Shown here: one piece after another, positions 1 to 9,287 of the stretch | How positions within the stretch are numbered: the stretch's first letter is position 1 | Layout: every line of letters starts with the position of its first letter | NCBI GenBank assembly: GCA_964428185.1 | Contig: CAYRXH010000003.1 | Span: forward strand, 1 to 64,000 | Length of the DNA: 64,000 nt | Reading direction: 5' to 3' | DNA from: CAYMAZ01 sp964428185 | GTDB taxonomy: Bacteria > Bacteroidota > Bacteroidia > Bacteroidales > DTU049 | Notes under the pieces: generated by a model | Database searches by the model: none | What the model was told of the DNA's origin: nothing | The model's input: only the letters and a program-made list of their open reading frames with translations | Made by a program: the position numbers and the translations under genes

Positions 1-748
1 CCAATGCAAGCCCGATTAACACGCCTATAACTTCATCGTGGCTGTTGAAATTTTGTGTTTTGTATTGAGAAATCCAGTCACTATCCCCAATGTCCTCCCA
101 TTTGTTTTCGTAATTATAATATTGATTAACTGAATTATTTTCATTAAAAACAGCATTAATACAATTAATTCTGTTATAAGAAATCTTTGCTGGTTTGCCA
201 TATTATCCATAAAGAAGGAGATTTTCAATGTTATGATCAGAAAGACCTTCGTTAAAATGAATTAAATAGTTTTCAGCGTCATATTGGGCATTGAAAAGCG
301 GAGGCACATCTTCTCTCACAAAAAACCCATCCCAGTAATCCTCAGTAATTCCGAGATACGACCATGGGGGACCTGATTCGTGCATGTCGGTTCGAATCAG
401 AGCATTGAGCGCCAGTTCAATTTCATACAGAATAGCAGAAAGTTCATGATATTGCCCATTATCTTGCAAAAGCTTGTATTCTGTTGCCAGCATCCCGAGA
501 TAAAACCCCATGCGGGTATATTGTTGTCCGAAACGAATTATATCTTGTTTATCATTCCATGGTTGATTACGAATATCTACCACTAAGCTTTGACCTGCAT
601 TGGTCCCCGGCATCACAAAATATTCAAGACGATCTCTATAATACCAATATTTCATTAGATTATCTGACCATATTTGTGGTTGAGCTTGTTGTTGAAAACA
701 AAGCAATACCACTACCACTACAAACAATAACTTATTTGTAAAATTCAT
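1..748 (-). pseudogene. Exported protein interrupted by an in-frame stop (partial)
   Basis: The first 181 codons (748 down to 203) begin with a signal peptide (hydrophobic VVVVVLLCF, then QQQAQPQ) and read into a tryptophan/tyrosine-rich exported protein of no family I recognise. After the TAA at 205-203 the same frame stays open for the remaining 67 codons to the window edge and keeps protein-like composition (NKWEDIGDSDWISQY, then SHDEVIGVLIGLAL). The stop therefore looks like a nonsense mutation in a longer gene rather than the natural end. The start overlaps the upstream lipoprotein gene by 4 bases (ATGA), so it is the last gene of a leftward operon. An assembly error at one base is the alternative. 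The true 3' end lies outside the window. Confidence 0.6.
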
Positions 749-1266
749 AGCTTCTTAAATTTGATTGTGTAAAGATTAGTAAGGTCATCTATTTGCAAAC
801 ACATTTCTTTTTTTGTTAGGCGTAGTATTTTCCAGTAAGAGTAATAACCAGGGCTATAGGTTAAAGGATACATGCCATATCTGTATGAACTATCGTTATT
901 TAAGCCCAATTGCATAAAAATATGATTGCCATCTTTTGTCAAATCCCAATTATAGTATGCAAATGGAAAAGGACCATAATTCCACCCGTTTAATTCGCAA
1001 ATTAATACCATGTAGTTTCCTTTCTCAGTAAATGTATGAGGAACAAAGTCATACTTTAATTCAAGCAAACAACCGCAAGTATCCTGATAGAATACTGTAA
1101 TATTCTCATCATTTTTTAAAAATTCTTGCACCTCCCATTTGCCCAACAATCTATTTTTTTTAGATCGAAAGCTTATTAATGGACCGTCTTCATACTTATC
1201 GCATGAAAAGCACGAAAAAGATAAAATCAAAATACTAATATAAAAAATCCATTTATTCATAATCAT
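745..1266 (-). CDS. Lipocalin-like small lipoprotein
   Basis: 173 residues. A hydrophobic leader ends in a lipobox-like SCFSC-D stretch (Cys near residue 22), so a lipid-anchored envelope protein is predicted. Mature start LLGKWEVQEF followed by a beta-rich body resembles the lipocalin-like lipoproteins common in Bacteroidetes. A DTCGC motif is shared with the next gene upstream, marking the two as tandem paralogues. The start could also be the second Met (1260). It overlaps the upstream gene by up to 14 bases and the downstream gene by 4, so translation is probably coupled. Substrate unknown. Confidence 0.7.
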   Translation of the reverse strand: MIMNKWIFYISILILSFSCFSCDKYEDGPLISFRSKKNRLLGKWEVQEFLKNDENITVFYQDTCGCLLELKYDFVPHTFTEKGNYMVLICELNGWNYGPFPFAYYNWDLTKDGNHIFMQLGLNNDSSYRYGMYPLTYSPGYYSYWKILRLTKKEMCLQIDDLTNLYTIKFKKL

Positions 1267-1768
1267 TCATTTTTTTAAAACTAATTAGGTATGGAATATT
1301 TGATGAATCTGTAAACATTAGACGTAAGTCATTTTTTTTAATTTCCTGAATAAAAAAATCATGTCTTTTATTTCCAAAACAAAGAGGATAAAACCCCCAA
1401 TGATATAAAGAGTCGTCTTGAAAGTTGCCCAAAGAGCAATTGATTGATTCCCCGTCTTCAGAGACTGTAAAATCAGAACTAAAAATTCTTGTATATCTCA
1501 TCAATGAGAAAATTGTGTCAGTTTGATAGAAGTTCCATTCATTTATAGTGCATTTTAATACACATATTGTAGATTGTCCCTTAAGGGATTCGAAAATTAG
1601 CCTACATCCGCATGAATCTTTGTATAGCTGTGTCAAATCATTTGCACCATGCATAAAGCTTGTTACTTCCCATTCTCCATAAAGCATTTTTTCAATTTGT
1701 TTTTCTTTGCTGCAGGCAAAAAGCAAAACAATACCTGCAATAAAAGATGTAATCATTAATTGTTTCAT
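1253..1768 (-). CDS. Lipocalin-like small lipoprotein (paralogue)
   Basis: 171 residues, leader with lipobox LLFAC-S (Cys near 19), then MLYGEWEVTSF, the same GxWEV opening as its neighbour, and a DSCGC motif matching the neighbour's DTCGC. The two proteins also share a late YHWGFYPL / YRYGMYPL segment. This is a tandem duplication of a small lipid-anchored beta-barrel-like protein. It lies 21 bases after the tail-fibre-like gene and probably shares that gene's promoter. Function unknown. Confidence 0.7.
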   Translation of the reverse strand: MKQLMITSFIAGIVLLFACSKEKQIEKMLYGEWEVTSFMHGANDLTQLYKDSCGCRLIFESLKGQSTICVLKCTINEWNFYQTDTIFSLMRYTRIFSSDFTVSEDGESINCSLGNFQDDSLYHWGFYPLCFGNKRHDFFIQEIKKNDLRLMFTDSSNIPYLISFKKMNDYE

Positions 1769-1789
1769 TGTTCCAATACATTATTTGTT

Positions 1790-2428
1790 TTACAGATACT
1801 GAATTCTGTTTTCAAGAGAAATGATATATAATGTCAATTCCTCAATTTTTTGCAATAATAATACATTCATTTCGAACACATCAATCCCTTGTTCAATAAC
1901 TTCAGCCTCAGAGGGTATTCCGGGTAGTTTTTTGTTTTCAAGAATATATTCTTCCAGCATTTCAATTGAAATCAGCTCATAATTGGGATCAAACACAAAA
2001 TCAGCCCAATGATAATTGCCAACCACGGGTGATGTCCTTACTCTGACAGCTTCTGCCCAGATGGTTTGTGCATTCACAACACCATTTCCCCATATCATAA
2101 AAAGTTCAGCATCATTTTCTGAATTTCTGAGGGTAAATGCTTTCGAAGGATTATTTTGATCCGTATCATTCACATCAAGAATAACTCCATACGACCATGA
2201 TCCTCCTGTATGATTGATGTGTAATGCTGCATGCGGCCTTCCCGTCCCAATCCCCACATTTCCGTTGTCGGCAATATGCATCACAAAGTTCTTATAGCCT
2301 CCGCTGCTGCCAAATGGTCTCCAAAAGTTCAATCCTCCAGCATTGTTTTGTGTTGTGTTTTCGGGGAGATATTCGATGCCGTAGTTGCACTGGTGAATCA
2401 GATTTAATGACTGACTCATATAAATCAT
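1790..2428 (-). CDS. Tail-fibre-like C-terminal protein, N-terminally short
   Basis: 212 residues. It contains the NGNVGIGTGRPHAALHI repeat unit typical of Bacteroidetes tail-fibre-like surface proteins. The C-terminus has the conserved arrangement WADFVF - lxSLEE-type helix - ENKKLPGIPS - NVLLLQKIEELTLYII, a coiled-coil end module found in this family. Unusually there is no signal peptide: the ORF starts inside the repeat region, so either it is a 5'-truncated relic or export is by another route. A good -33/-7 promoter match sits 43 bases upstream, suggesting it is still transcribed. It is probably the first gene of the leftward lipoprotein operon. Related, longer copies occur at 27262 and, broken, at 13454-14846. 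Confidence 0.65.
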   Translation of the reverse strand: MIYMSQSLNLIHQCNYGIEYLPENTTQNNAGGLNFWRPFGSSGGYKNFVMHIADNGNVGIGTGRPHAALHINHTGGSWSYGVILDVNDTDQNNPSKAFTLRNSENDAELFMIWGNGVVNAQTIWAEAVRVRTSPVVGNYHWADFVFDPNYELISIEMLEEYILENKKLPGIPSEAEVIEQGIDVFEMNVLLLQKIEELTLYIISLENRIQYL

Positions 2429-2470
2429 TGTTTTATCAGATTATATTTTAGAACAATTTGAAATCGCCAA

Positions 2471-2501
2471 CAAATATATAACAATTTTAGTTGTAAAACA
2501 A
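2471..2501 (-). promoter_or_regulatory. Bacteroidetes-type promoter (-33 TTG, -7 TATATTTG)
   Basis: On the minus strand TTG (2501-2499) is followed after 20 bases by TATATTTG (2478-2471), the Bacteroidetes -33/-7 arrangement with ideal spacing. The first downstream start is 2428, giving a leader of roughly 35 bases. Confidence 0.6.
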
Positions 2502-2565
2502 GAAAGCCCGGAAAAAATCCTTCAAAAATCAGTAGAGTTGAATAAGTGCGTCAATAAACCTGCCC

Positions 2566-3216
2566 TTACTCAGAAAAAGTATAACTGAGAATATAATCTC
2601 CGAAAAACTCACAGCGAACCAGGAAATCGGTAACCGTATCATTGAGAAACACCTTGATTTTAATGTTCCAGTGTCCGTTGTCTCTGCGCAATGAGTGAAT
2701 ATGAATGTTTTCCTTCAGTGAGATTTCGGGGTTATCATAACATTTATAAACAGTTTCTTTTGCAGACCAGAACATGGTATATGTTTGGGGAGAAGGATTG
2801 ACTGAAGCCCTGATAAGCTCCACCGGATTCAAATATTTTGATCTGACACGCATCACTTTGGCATCAATTTTCTCCAGATCAATGCCGGGGTTAATGCTTT
2901 TATCTTCAGAGATGAGCGTTGCTGAATATTTGCCTGAATGAGTGACTGAAATATTACGGGGCGGGTGAATAAGAAACGGCTTGCCATTTGGAGTGTAGTA
3001 AATCTTATAAATAGTATCAATTTTTACAAGATTTCTGATGAGTACTCTATAGCTGAGCCATTGTTTTTGACGATGTTCGGTTTTGAATCCTTCCAGCGTT
3101 TCAAATTCTTCCTTGTTAAGATATAACTGAGATATCAGTTCATCAATGCTTTCATTAATGTACCACAACCCGAGATGAATTCCCGGGGCTAGCAGAATAT
3201 GCTTTATTAATGGCAT
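2566..3216 (-). CDS. 4'-phosphopantetheinyl transferase (Sfp-type)
   Basis: Transfers the phosphopantetheine arm of CoA to a carrier-protein serine, activating acyl- or peptidyl-carrier proteins in the cytosol. The family is shown by the SVTHSGKY segment, the Mg-binding GIDLEKI, and the FWSAKETVYK motif (W-x-x-K-E-x-x-x-K). The open frame extends up to 3318, but MPLIKHILLAPG at 3216 gives a normal Sfp-family N-terminus and about 216 residues; the extra 34 residues look non-coding. It is divergent from a T9SS-secreted protein. The target carrier (fatty-acid ACP or secondary metabolite) cannot be decided. Confidence 0.85.
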   Translation of the reverse strand: MPLIKHILLAPGIHLGLWYINESIDELISQLYLNKEEFETLEGFKTEHRQKQWLSYRVLIRNLVKIDTIYKIYYTPNGKPFLIHPPRNISVTHSGKYSATLISEDKSINPGIDLEKIDAKVMRVRSKYLNPVELIRASVNPSPQTYTMFWSAKETVYKCYDNPEISLKENIHIHSLRRDNGHWNIKIKVFLNDTVTDFLVRCEFFGDYILSYTFSE

Positions 3217-3376
3217 TCTTTCAGAAGTTTTAATAATTTCACTGTAAAAGTAGAGTTTTTTTCCGAAAACAGAAAAATTGCAATCTTCCAACAAAAAATG
3301 TTTCCCGAAAGTTAACATTTATTGGGCGTTTTATCACACATTATCCGGTCTTCTCTATACCAAACGAAAATTTGTA

Positions 3377-3384
3377 TAATTTTG
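3377..3384 (+). promoter_or_regulatory. -7 box TAATTTTG
   Basis: Matches the Bacteroidetes -7 consensus TAnnTTTG, about 45 bases before the ATG at 3430. No clear -33 element at the usual distance. Confidence 0.4.
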
Positions 3385-3429
3385 TTCTCTTATTTGAGTT
3401 TATATTCAAACTTTAAATACAATATTTTT

Positions 3430-4323
3430 ATGAAAAAATATTTTGCATTGGCTTTGATACTTGTTTTCCCCTTTTTGGCTACAGCACAAACCGGCAACAC
3501 ATCGAAATCCATTTCTGGGAAACCACACACATCAGAAAGCGATATAAACCTGAAAGACATTTCGTTTTTGTACTGGCAGGATTTCGATTCCGGGCTGATG
3601 CCTCCCACAGATTGGACATTGGTTTCCGGAGTCACTCCTCAAACCTGGCAACTAGCAGATTCAATGGTTTATCCTCCCATGTCTGGCGATTATTTCATGC
3701 TGTGCAGGTATGATGAAACCTATGATACAACGGGGCAGGATGAAAAACTCTTTACTCCGATTTTGAGTCTTAGCGGCCTTTCAGATGCCCAAATGTCTTT
3801 CTGGTTTTTGTTTAGCAGATACTGGGGCATCACTCCAAACAACAACTATGATCTGCAGGTTCTTATGAGTCTGGATGGAGGTGCAAATTTTAATGACACC
3901 ATCTGGACTGAACTATCAACGGATACATCCGCATGGAACTCATGGCAGTGGGTCAGGGCTGAAATTGACCTTACTCCATACACCGGCGAAACCAATGTTC
4001 AGTTTTGTTTTCGATATGTTGGGTTTGACGGTGCTGATGCAGCCATAGAAGATGTGGCAATTACTTTTACTACTTCCATGACTGAACCGGTGAATTTACA
4101 GGTCCCCCTCTACCCCAATCCGGCTTCTGACTACCTTGTAATTCCCGGAAATTTCGTACGCACAGTTCATGTTTACGATATGCACGGAACGCTTGTGATG
4201 AGTTGCTTGATGGATGCCGGACAAGAGGCTATAAACATCTCAGAACTTCCGGGAGGTACCTATCATCTAGTGATTTTTTCAGACGGAAAAAGCAAACGAG
4301 TCGTCCCCATTATTAGGCACTAG
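3430..4323 (+). CDS. Secreted protein with jelly-roll domain and T9SS sorting tail
   Basis: The start at 3430 (MKKYFALALILVFPFL-ATAQ) gives a clean signal peptide; the open frame upstream to 3322 is not needed. After the leader, about residues 45-220 (WQDFDSGLMPPTDW ... FLFSRYW ... CFRYVGFDGADAAIEDVAI) resemble the choice-of-anchor J / MAM-like jelly-roll domain of Bacteroidetes secreted proteins. The last roughly 75 residues (VPLYPNPASDYLVI ... GTYHLVIF) are a type A T9SS C-terminal sorting domain, so export through the type IX secretion system to the cell surface or medium is predicted. No catalytic motif is visible; adhesion or binding is a guess. Confidence 0.8.
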   Translation: MKKYFALALILVFPFLATAQTGNTSKSISGKPHTSESDINLKDISFLYWQDFDSGLMPPTDWTLVSGVTPQTWQLADSMVYPPMSGDYFMLCRYDETYDTTGQDEKLFTPILSLSGLSDAQMSFWFLFSRYWGITPNNNYDLQVLMSLDGGANFNDTIWTELSTDTSAWNSWQWVRAEIDLTPYTGETNVQFCFRYVGFDGADAAIEDVAITFTTSMTEPVNLQVPLYPNPASDYLVIPGNFVRTVHVYDMHGTLVMSCLMDAGQEAINISELPGGTYHLVIFSDGKSKRVVPIIRH

Positions 4324-4353
4324 TACTCTTTTTCAGAATCGGGAGGATATAAT

Positions 4354-5130
4354 TTACTGGTTTTTTTCACCAACAATTGCAGCATACAGGAATTCCCTGT
4401 TCATTTTTGCAATATGTTTTTTATGAATGTTTTTCGGACATTCGGCTTCACATGCGTAGGTGTTGCTGCAGCTGCCAAAACCCAGAGTTTCCATTGCACC
4501 AACCATATTCTTCACTCTGCTCACTGCCTCTGTTTTTCCCTGAGGAAGATATGCAAGATGTGAAACCTTGGCGCCCACAAACAGCATGGCAGCAGCATTG
4601 GGACATGCGGCAACACAAGCACCGCAGCCAATGCAGGTTGCAGTTTCAAAGGCAAGATCACCGTAGTATTTGGGTACGAGAATGGCATTGGCATCCTGAG
4701 CACTTCCTGTATTAACAGATACAAAACCACCGGCCTGAATAATGGTATCGAAAGCAGAACGGTCAACAACAAGGTCCTTGATGACAGGAAAAGGTTTTGC
4801 TCTCCAGGGTTCAACCACAATGGTTTGACCGTCTTTAAAACTTCTCATGTGCAGCTCGCAGGTTGTGGTGCCCTTTTCAGGACCATGAGGCCTGCCGTTG
4901 ATGTATAGCCCGCACATACCGCAAATTCCTTCCCTGCAGTCGTTGTCAAAACTGACAGGGCAACCACTGTATGCAACTCCATCCTTTCCTTCAACAAGCA
5001 GCTTTTCGTTGAGAATTTCAAGCATTTCAAGGAATGAACAATCAGAAGAAATATCTTTAACATGATATGTTTCAAAATGTCCCTTTGATGAGGCATCTTT
5101 TTGTCTCCATATTTTGAGTTTGAATTTCAT
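4354..5130 (-). CDS. sdhB: Succinate dehydrogenase / fumarate reductase iron-sulfur subunit
   Basis: 258 residues, the electron-transfer subunit of complex II. The N-terminal plant-type [2Fe-2S] domain carries [10 protein letters not shown] with a further Cys in TTCEL. The C-terminal bacterial ferredoxin domain carries [13 protein letters not shown] and, further on, [14 protein letters not shown] for the 4Fe-4S and 3Fe-4S clusters. It passes electrons between the FAD of the flavoprotein and the membrane cytochrome b / menaquinone. Last gene of the leftward sdhC-sdhA-sdhB operon, 31 bases after sdhA. Sequence alone does not settle whether the main direction is succinate oxidation or fumarate reduction. 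Confidence 0.95.
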   Translation of the reverse strand: MKFKLKIWRQKDASSKGHFETYHVKDISSDCSFLEMLEILNEKLLVEGKDGVAYSGCPVSFDNDCREGICGMCGLYINGRPHGPEKGTTTCELHMRSFKDGQTIVVEPWRAKPFPVIKDLVVDRSAFDTIIQAGGFVSVNTGSAQDANAILVPKYYGDLAFETATCIGCGACVAACPNAAAMLFVGAKVSHLAYLPQGKTEAVSRVKNMVGAMETLGFGSCSNTYACEAECPKNIHKKHIAKMNREFLYAAIVGEKNQ

Positions 5131-5161
5131 AATCTAACAGTTTAATGATTAAGCTTCCAAA

Positions 5162-7078
5162 TTATTTATAGCTGCGTTGTTTCAGTTCAACGGTTTCAAA
5201 TTTCAGTGGTTCACGGTGAAGTTGAGGCAGAACACCCTCTCCTTTGTATTCCCACACGCTCACATAGGCGAAATCCTCATCATTTCGCTTAGCTTCTCCT
5301 TCTTCGGTCTGGCTTTCTTCTCTAAAATGTGCTCCGCATGATTCCTCTCTGTTCAAGGCATCCATGACAATGAGTTTCCCCAATTCAAGAAAATCTGCCA
5401 CCCGACAGGCTTTTTCCAGATCGGGATTCATTCCATGAGGTGTTCCGGGCACCTTAACATCACGCCAGAAATCCTGCCTCAACTCATCAAGAAGTTCCAG
5501 TGCTTTTGTCAAGCCGGCTTTGTTTCTAACAAGCCCTGAATAATCCCACATAATCTTACCAAGACGTTTATGGAATGATTTGGCAGACTGATTTCCTTTG
5601 ACAGATATGAGTGTGTCAATTTTTTCACAGACTTCTTTTTCGGCAGTTTCAAATTCGGGCAAATCAGTATTAACTTTCTGAAATTGAATCTGATCTGCCA
5701 GATAGTTGGTCAGGGTATTGGGAATGATGAAATAACCATCAGCTGAACATTGCATGAGAGAACTGGCGCCGAGGCGGTTGGCTCCATGGTCTGAAAAATT
5801 GGCTTCTCCTGCAGCAAACAATCCAGGTATAGTAGTCATCAGTTCATAGTCAACCCACAGACCTCCCATAGTATAATGACCCGCAGGATAAATTTTCATT
5901 GGGGTTTTATAGGGATTTTCTCCGGTAATTTTATGATACATCTCAAACAGATTTCCGTATTTTCCTTCAATGGCTTTTTCCCCCTGCTTTGCAATGGCAT
6001 CTTTAAAATCAAGATACACTGCCAGACCCGTGTCTCCGGTGCCAAATCCTGCATCACAACGTTCTTTGGTAGCACGTGATGCAATATCACGGGGAACCAG
6101 ATTACCAAAAGCAGGATATCTTCTTTCAAGAAAATAATCACGCTCATGTTCAGGAATATCAACAGGCTTGCGCTTATCCCCCTGTTTTTTTGGAACCCAC
6201 ACACGACCGTCGTTTCTCAATGATTCTGACATGAGTGTGAGTTTTGACTGATACGGATTCAGCACAGGAATAGAAGTGGGATGAATCTGAATAAAACTGG
6301 GATTTGCAAAACAAGCTCCTTTTTTGAAAGCCTGCCATGCAGCAGAAGCATTAGAATTGACAGCAAGTGTGGACAGATAATAGATTGTGCCGTAACCACC
6401 GGTGGCAAGCACAACCGCATGAGCAGCATGACGCTCAATTTCACCAGTAATCAGATTGCGGGCAATAATCCCTCTTGCTTTTCCATCAATCACCACAAGA
6501 TTCATCATTTCCCTACGGGAATACATTTTTACGCTTCCTTTGGCAATCTGTCTTGAAAGAGATGAATAAGTTCCAAGCAGACACTGCTGTCCTGTTTGAC
6601 CTTTTGCGTAAAATGTGCGGGAAACCTGAACTCCACCAAATGAACGGTTGTCAATAGCTCCACCATAATCACGTGCAAATGGAACTCCAAGAGCAGTAAA
6701 ATGGTCAATCACCTGATTGCTTACTTCGGCAGCTCTGTAAACATTCGCTTCTCGAGCCCTGAAATCACCACCCTTTATCATGTCATAAAACAGTCTGTAA
6801 ATACTGTCACCGTCGTTCTGATAATTTTTTGCGGCATTGATACCCCCCTGGGCAGCAACAGAGTGAGCCCTGCGCGGTGTGTCCTGATAACAAAATACTT
6901 TAACATTATATCCCAACTCCCCAAGAGCAGAAGCAGCTCCAGCTCCAGCAAGACCTGTTCCTACAACAATCACTTCAAGTTTCTTTTTGTTTGCCGGGTT
7001 GACAAGTTTCGAATTGCTTTTATATCGTGTCCATTTTTCGGACAACGGGCCTTCTGGAATTTTCGCATTAAGTTCCAT
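5162..7078 (-). CDS. sdhA: Succinate dehydrogenase / fumarate reductase flavoprotein subunit
   Basis: 638 residues, full length for the type found in Bacteroidetes. The dinucleotide-binding motif [18 protein letters not shown] lies near residues 40-58. [11 protein letters not shown] carries the histidine that covalently holds FAD. HPTSIP and the [13 protein letters not shown] segment are the dicarboxylate-site regions. It interconverts succinate and fumarate on the cytoplasmic face of the membrane, using the iron-sulfur subunit and the cytochrome b subunit encoded on either side. The start ([10 protein letters not shown]) lies 14 bases after sdhC. Confidence 0.95.
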   Translation of the reverse strand: MELNAKIPEGPLSEKWTRYKSNSKLVNPANKKKLEVIVVGTGLAGAGAASALGELGYNVKVFCYQDTPRRAHSVAAQGGINAAKNYQNDGDSIYRLFYDMIKGGDFRAREANVYRAAEVSNQVIDHFTALGVPFARDYGGAIDNRSFGGVQVSRTFYAKGQTGQQCLLGTYSSLSRQIAKGSVKMYSRREMMNLVVIDGKARGIIARNLITGEIERHAAHAVVLATGGYGTIYYLSTLAVNSNASAAWQAFKKGACFANPSFIQIHPTSIPVLNPYQSKLTLMSESLRNDGRVWVPKKQGDKRKPVDIPEHERDYFLERRYPAFGNLVPRDIASRATKERCDAGFGTGDTGLAVYLDFKDAIAKQGEKAIEGKYGNLFEMYHKITGENPYKTPMKIYPAGHYTMGGLWVDYELMTTIPGLFAAGEANFSDHGANRLGASSLMQCSADGYFIIPNTLTNYLADQIQFQKVNTDLPEFETAEKEVCEKIDTLISVKGNQSAKSFHKRLGKIMWDYSGLVRNKAGLTKALELLDELRQDFWRDVKVPGTPHGMNPDLEKACRVADFLELGKLIVMDALNREESCGAHFREESQTEEGEAKRNDEDFAYVSVWEYKGEGVLPQLHREPLKFETVELKQRSYK

Positions 7079-7092
7079 CTGTTAACCTCCTG

Positions 7093-7788
7093 TTAATTGA
7101 AAAAAAACATAAAATAAACCGGAATTGTAATAAAACCGGCAGAAATACAAATCGCATACACCGCTCCTATTGCTTTGATCCACCCAAAATATTTGCTGTG
7201 ATGAAAGCCGATGGTCTGAAAAAAAGACTGAAATGCATGGTATAAATGAAGTCCAAGACCAGCAATGAGAATGATATATATCCATGAATACAGAGGCTTG
7301 CTAAACAAGGCTACTGCCATGGGATAAAAGTCATGAACATCTTTTGCTACATCTGGCTTGTCCACCCAACCAAGTTTCACAAAATAGAAGTTCATGAAAT
7401 GAATGATCAAAAATGTTACAATGATTAGCCCTGTCCAGATCATGTACTTTGAAAAGAATGAAGTATCCGATCTGCAACACACTTTATACCTCACAGGTCG
7501 GTTCATCCAATTTCGGATTTTCAACATAGCCCCAATGAACATGTGAATGATAAATGCGGCAAACAGCACAATTTCAAAAACCTTGATAAACAAACTGCTT
7601 GTCATAAAATGAACGGCTTCGGAAAAAGCAAGACCGTTGTCACTCTTCAGCATCAATAAATTAATACCCAGATGCACTACCAGAAAAGACATAAGGAATA
7701 ATCCTGCAATTCCCATGGTAAGCTTTTTGATAATGTATGTAATGTTCAGAAATGTGAAACCCATAGCATCAGTTTTATGGTAAAACAT
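7093..7788 (-). CDS. sdhC: Succinate dehydrogenase cytochrome b subunit
   Basis: 231 residues with five hydrophobic membrane segments (for example GIAGLFLMSFLVVHLGINLL, IFEIVLFAAFIIHMFIGA, the LIIVTFLIIHFMNF helix and two C-terminal helices). Histidines inside several helices can ligate two hemes, as in the single-subunit type B complex II. It anchors the complex and reacts with menaquinone. Start is either 7788 or the Met at 7764 (MGFTFLNITYIIKKL), which matches related proteins better. A TACATTTG -7 box at 7821-7814 precedes it, so this is the first gene of the operon. Confidence 0.92.
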   Translation of the reverse strand: MFYHKTDAMGFTFLNITYIIKKLTMGIAGLFLMSFLVVHLGINLLMLKSDNGLAFSEAVHFMTSSLFIKVFEIVLFAAFIIHMFIGAMLKIRNWMNRPVRYKVCCRSDTSFFSKYMIWTGLIIVTFLIIHFMNFYFVKLGWVDKPDVAKDVHDFYPMAVALFSKPLYSWIYIILIAGLGLHLYHAFQSFFQTIGFHHSKYFGWIKAIGAVYAICISAGFITIPVYFMFFFN

Positions 7789-7800
7789 TAAAATTAAAAG

Positions 7801-7821
7801 TAAATTTGTGAAGCAAATGTA
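7801..7821. promoter_or_regulatory. Overlapping divergent -7 boxes between sdhC and pepP
   Basis: TAAATTTG at 7801-7808 on the plus strand points to the aminopeptidase gene at 7873. TACATTTG at 7821-7814 on the minus strand points to sdhC. Both match TAnnTTTG and lie only 5 bases apart, so the two transcripts would start in opposite directions from almost the same spot. Confidence 0.45.
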
Positions 7822-7872
7822 AAGAACATTTCAAATAAGTTAAAAAAAATTTTTTTAATTTTAACAAAATTT

Positions 7873-9162
7873 ATGAAAAATATTATAAGCAAATCGCTGT
7901 TATTCTCAGACAACAGAAGTGCACTGATTAAAAAATTGCCCGAAAAAAGCCTTGCTATCATTACTGCTTCTGATTTTATGCCTAAAAGTGCTGATCAGAC
8001 ATTTCCGTTTTATCAAAACAGTGATTTTTTTTATCTGACAGGCCTTACTCAGGAAAAATCTGTTTTGTGCATCTGTAAGTCACATCCCAACCCGGACTTC
8101 AGAGAAGTCCTGTTTCTGCTTGATGCCTCTTTCGAACTTAAAACATGGACAGGACACAGATATACACGTGAAGAGGCCCGAGACATCAGCGGAATTCGAA
8201 CTATTGTATCTCTGTCCGACTTTTCTGCAAAATTGAAAGAATTAATGGTCATTTCAGAACATATTTTTCTTGCGGAAAATGAAAGCATAAATTTTTCTTC
8301 AGAGATATCAACCTATCCTGAAATCATCAATCGTAAGATACGCACCGACTATCCTCTCCACTCCTATAAAAGACTGACTCCATTGCTGACTGAGCTGAGA
8401 ATGGTTAAAAAGCCGGATGAAATTCGTTTCATAAAAGAAGCGATAAAAATCAGTAAAAAAGTCTTGTTAAGGGTGTTAAAAACTATCAAACCGAATTTAT
8501 TTGAATATCAGATAGCTGCAGAAATCACTCATGAGATTTTGTGGAATGGTGGTACTGGTCATGCTTTTGAGCCAATTGTTGCATCTGGCAAAAATGCCTG
8601 TGTGTTGCATTATGTCACCCAACAAGATCAACTAAAAAAAGGAGATCTTCTGTTAATTGATTTTGGCACTGAATGGAATCATTATGCATCCGACTGCAGC
8701 AGAACACTACCTATCAGCGGGAAATTTTCAAAAAGGCAAAGGGAATGCTATAATGCAGTACTCTCAGTATATAAAAAAGCTCACACTCTGTATGTTCCGG
8801 GAAATACTATCAACAGCATCAACGAACAGGTTAACATTTGGATGGAAGAAGCAATGATACAACTTGGTTTGTTTACAAAGAAGGATGTAGTCAATCAGGA
8901 TCCCGAAACTCCTTTGTTCAGAAAATATTTTATGCACGGAACTGCACATTTTGTTGGTCTTGATGTCCATGACTCCGGGCTGAAACATTTTCCTCTGAAA
9001 AAAGGAATGGTATTGACATGTGAACCAGGGCTCTACATTCCGGAAGAAAATATGGGAATCAGAATTGAAACCATGATTCTTGTTGATACCAAACCACATG
9101 ACCTGATGTCAGATTTTCCTGTTGAAGCAGAAGATATTGAAAAGATTATGGGAATTGTCTAG
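7873..9162 (+). CDS. pepP: Xaa-Pro aminopeptidase (aminopeptidase P family)
   Basis: 429 residues. The N-terminal creatinase-like domain (about 1-165, FYLTGLTQEKSVL) is followed by the pita-bread metallopeptidase domain. The five metal ligands are visible: Asp in LLIDFGTEW, Asp in YASDCSRTLP, His in HGTAHFVGLDVHD, Glu in CEPGLYIP and Glu in GIRIET. The enzyme removes an N-terminal residue preceding proline, using two Mn-type metal ions in the cytosol. It is monocistronic, divergent from the sdh operon. Confidence 0.92.
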   Translation: MKNIISKSLLFSDNRSALIKKLPEKSLAIITASDFMPKSADQTFPFYQNSDFFYLTGLTQEKSVLCICKSHPNPDFREVLFLLDASFELKTWTGHRYTREEARDISGIRTIVSLSDFSAKLKELMVISEHIFLAENESINFSSEISTYPEIINRKIRTDYPLHSYKRLTPLLTELRMVKKPDEIRFIKEAIKISKKVLLRVLKTIKPNLFEYQIAAEITHEILWNGGTGHAFEPIVASGKNACVLHYVTQQDQLKKGDLLLIDFGTEWNHYASDCSRTLPISGKFSKRQRECYNAVLSVYKKAHTLYVPGNTINSINEQVNIWMEEAMIQLGLFTKKDVVNQDPETPLFRKYFMHGTAHFVGLDVHDSGLKHFPLKKGMVLTCEPGLYIPEENMGIRIETMILVDTKPHDLMSDFPVEAEDIEKIMGIV

Positions 9163-9226
9163 TTTGACAAAATTTAGTATAAGAAATATGCCTACTCGGC
9201 GATTTTATTGTTTAATATAAAAAATT

Positions 9227-9234
9227 ATTTTTGA
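9227..9234 (+). promoter_or_regulatory. -7 box TATTTTTG
   Basis: TAnnTTTG match 53 bases before the ATG at 9288; a TTG lies 16 bases upstream (9208-9210), a little closer than the usual 19-21. Confidence 0.4.
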
Positions 9235-9287
9235 TATTATCGAAATATTTTGTAATTTTAAAGGCTGAAATTTAATCATTTTCTGTC

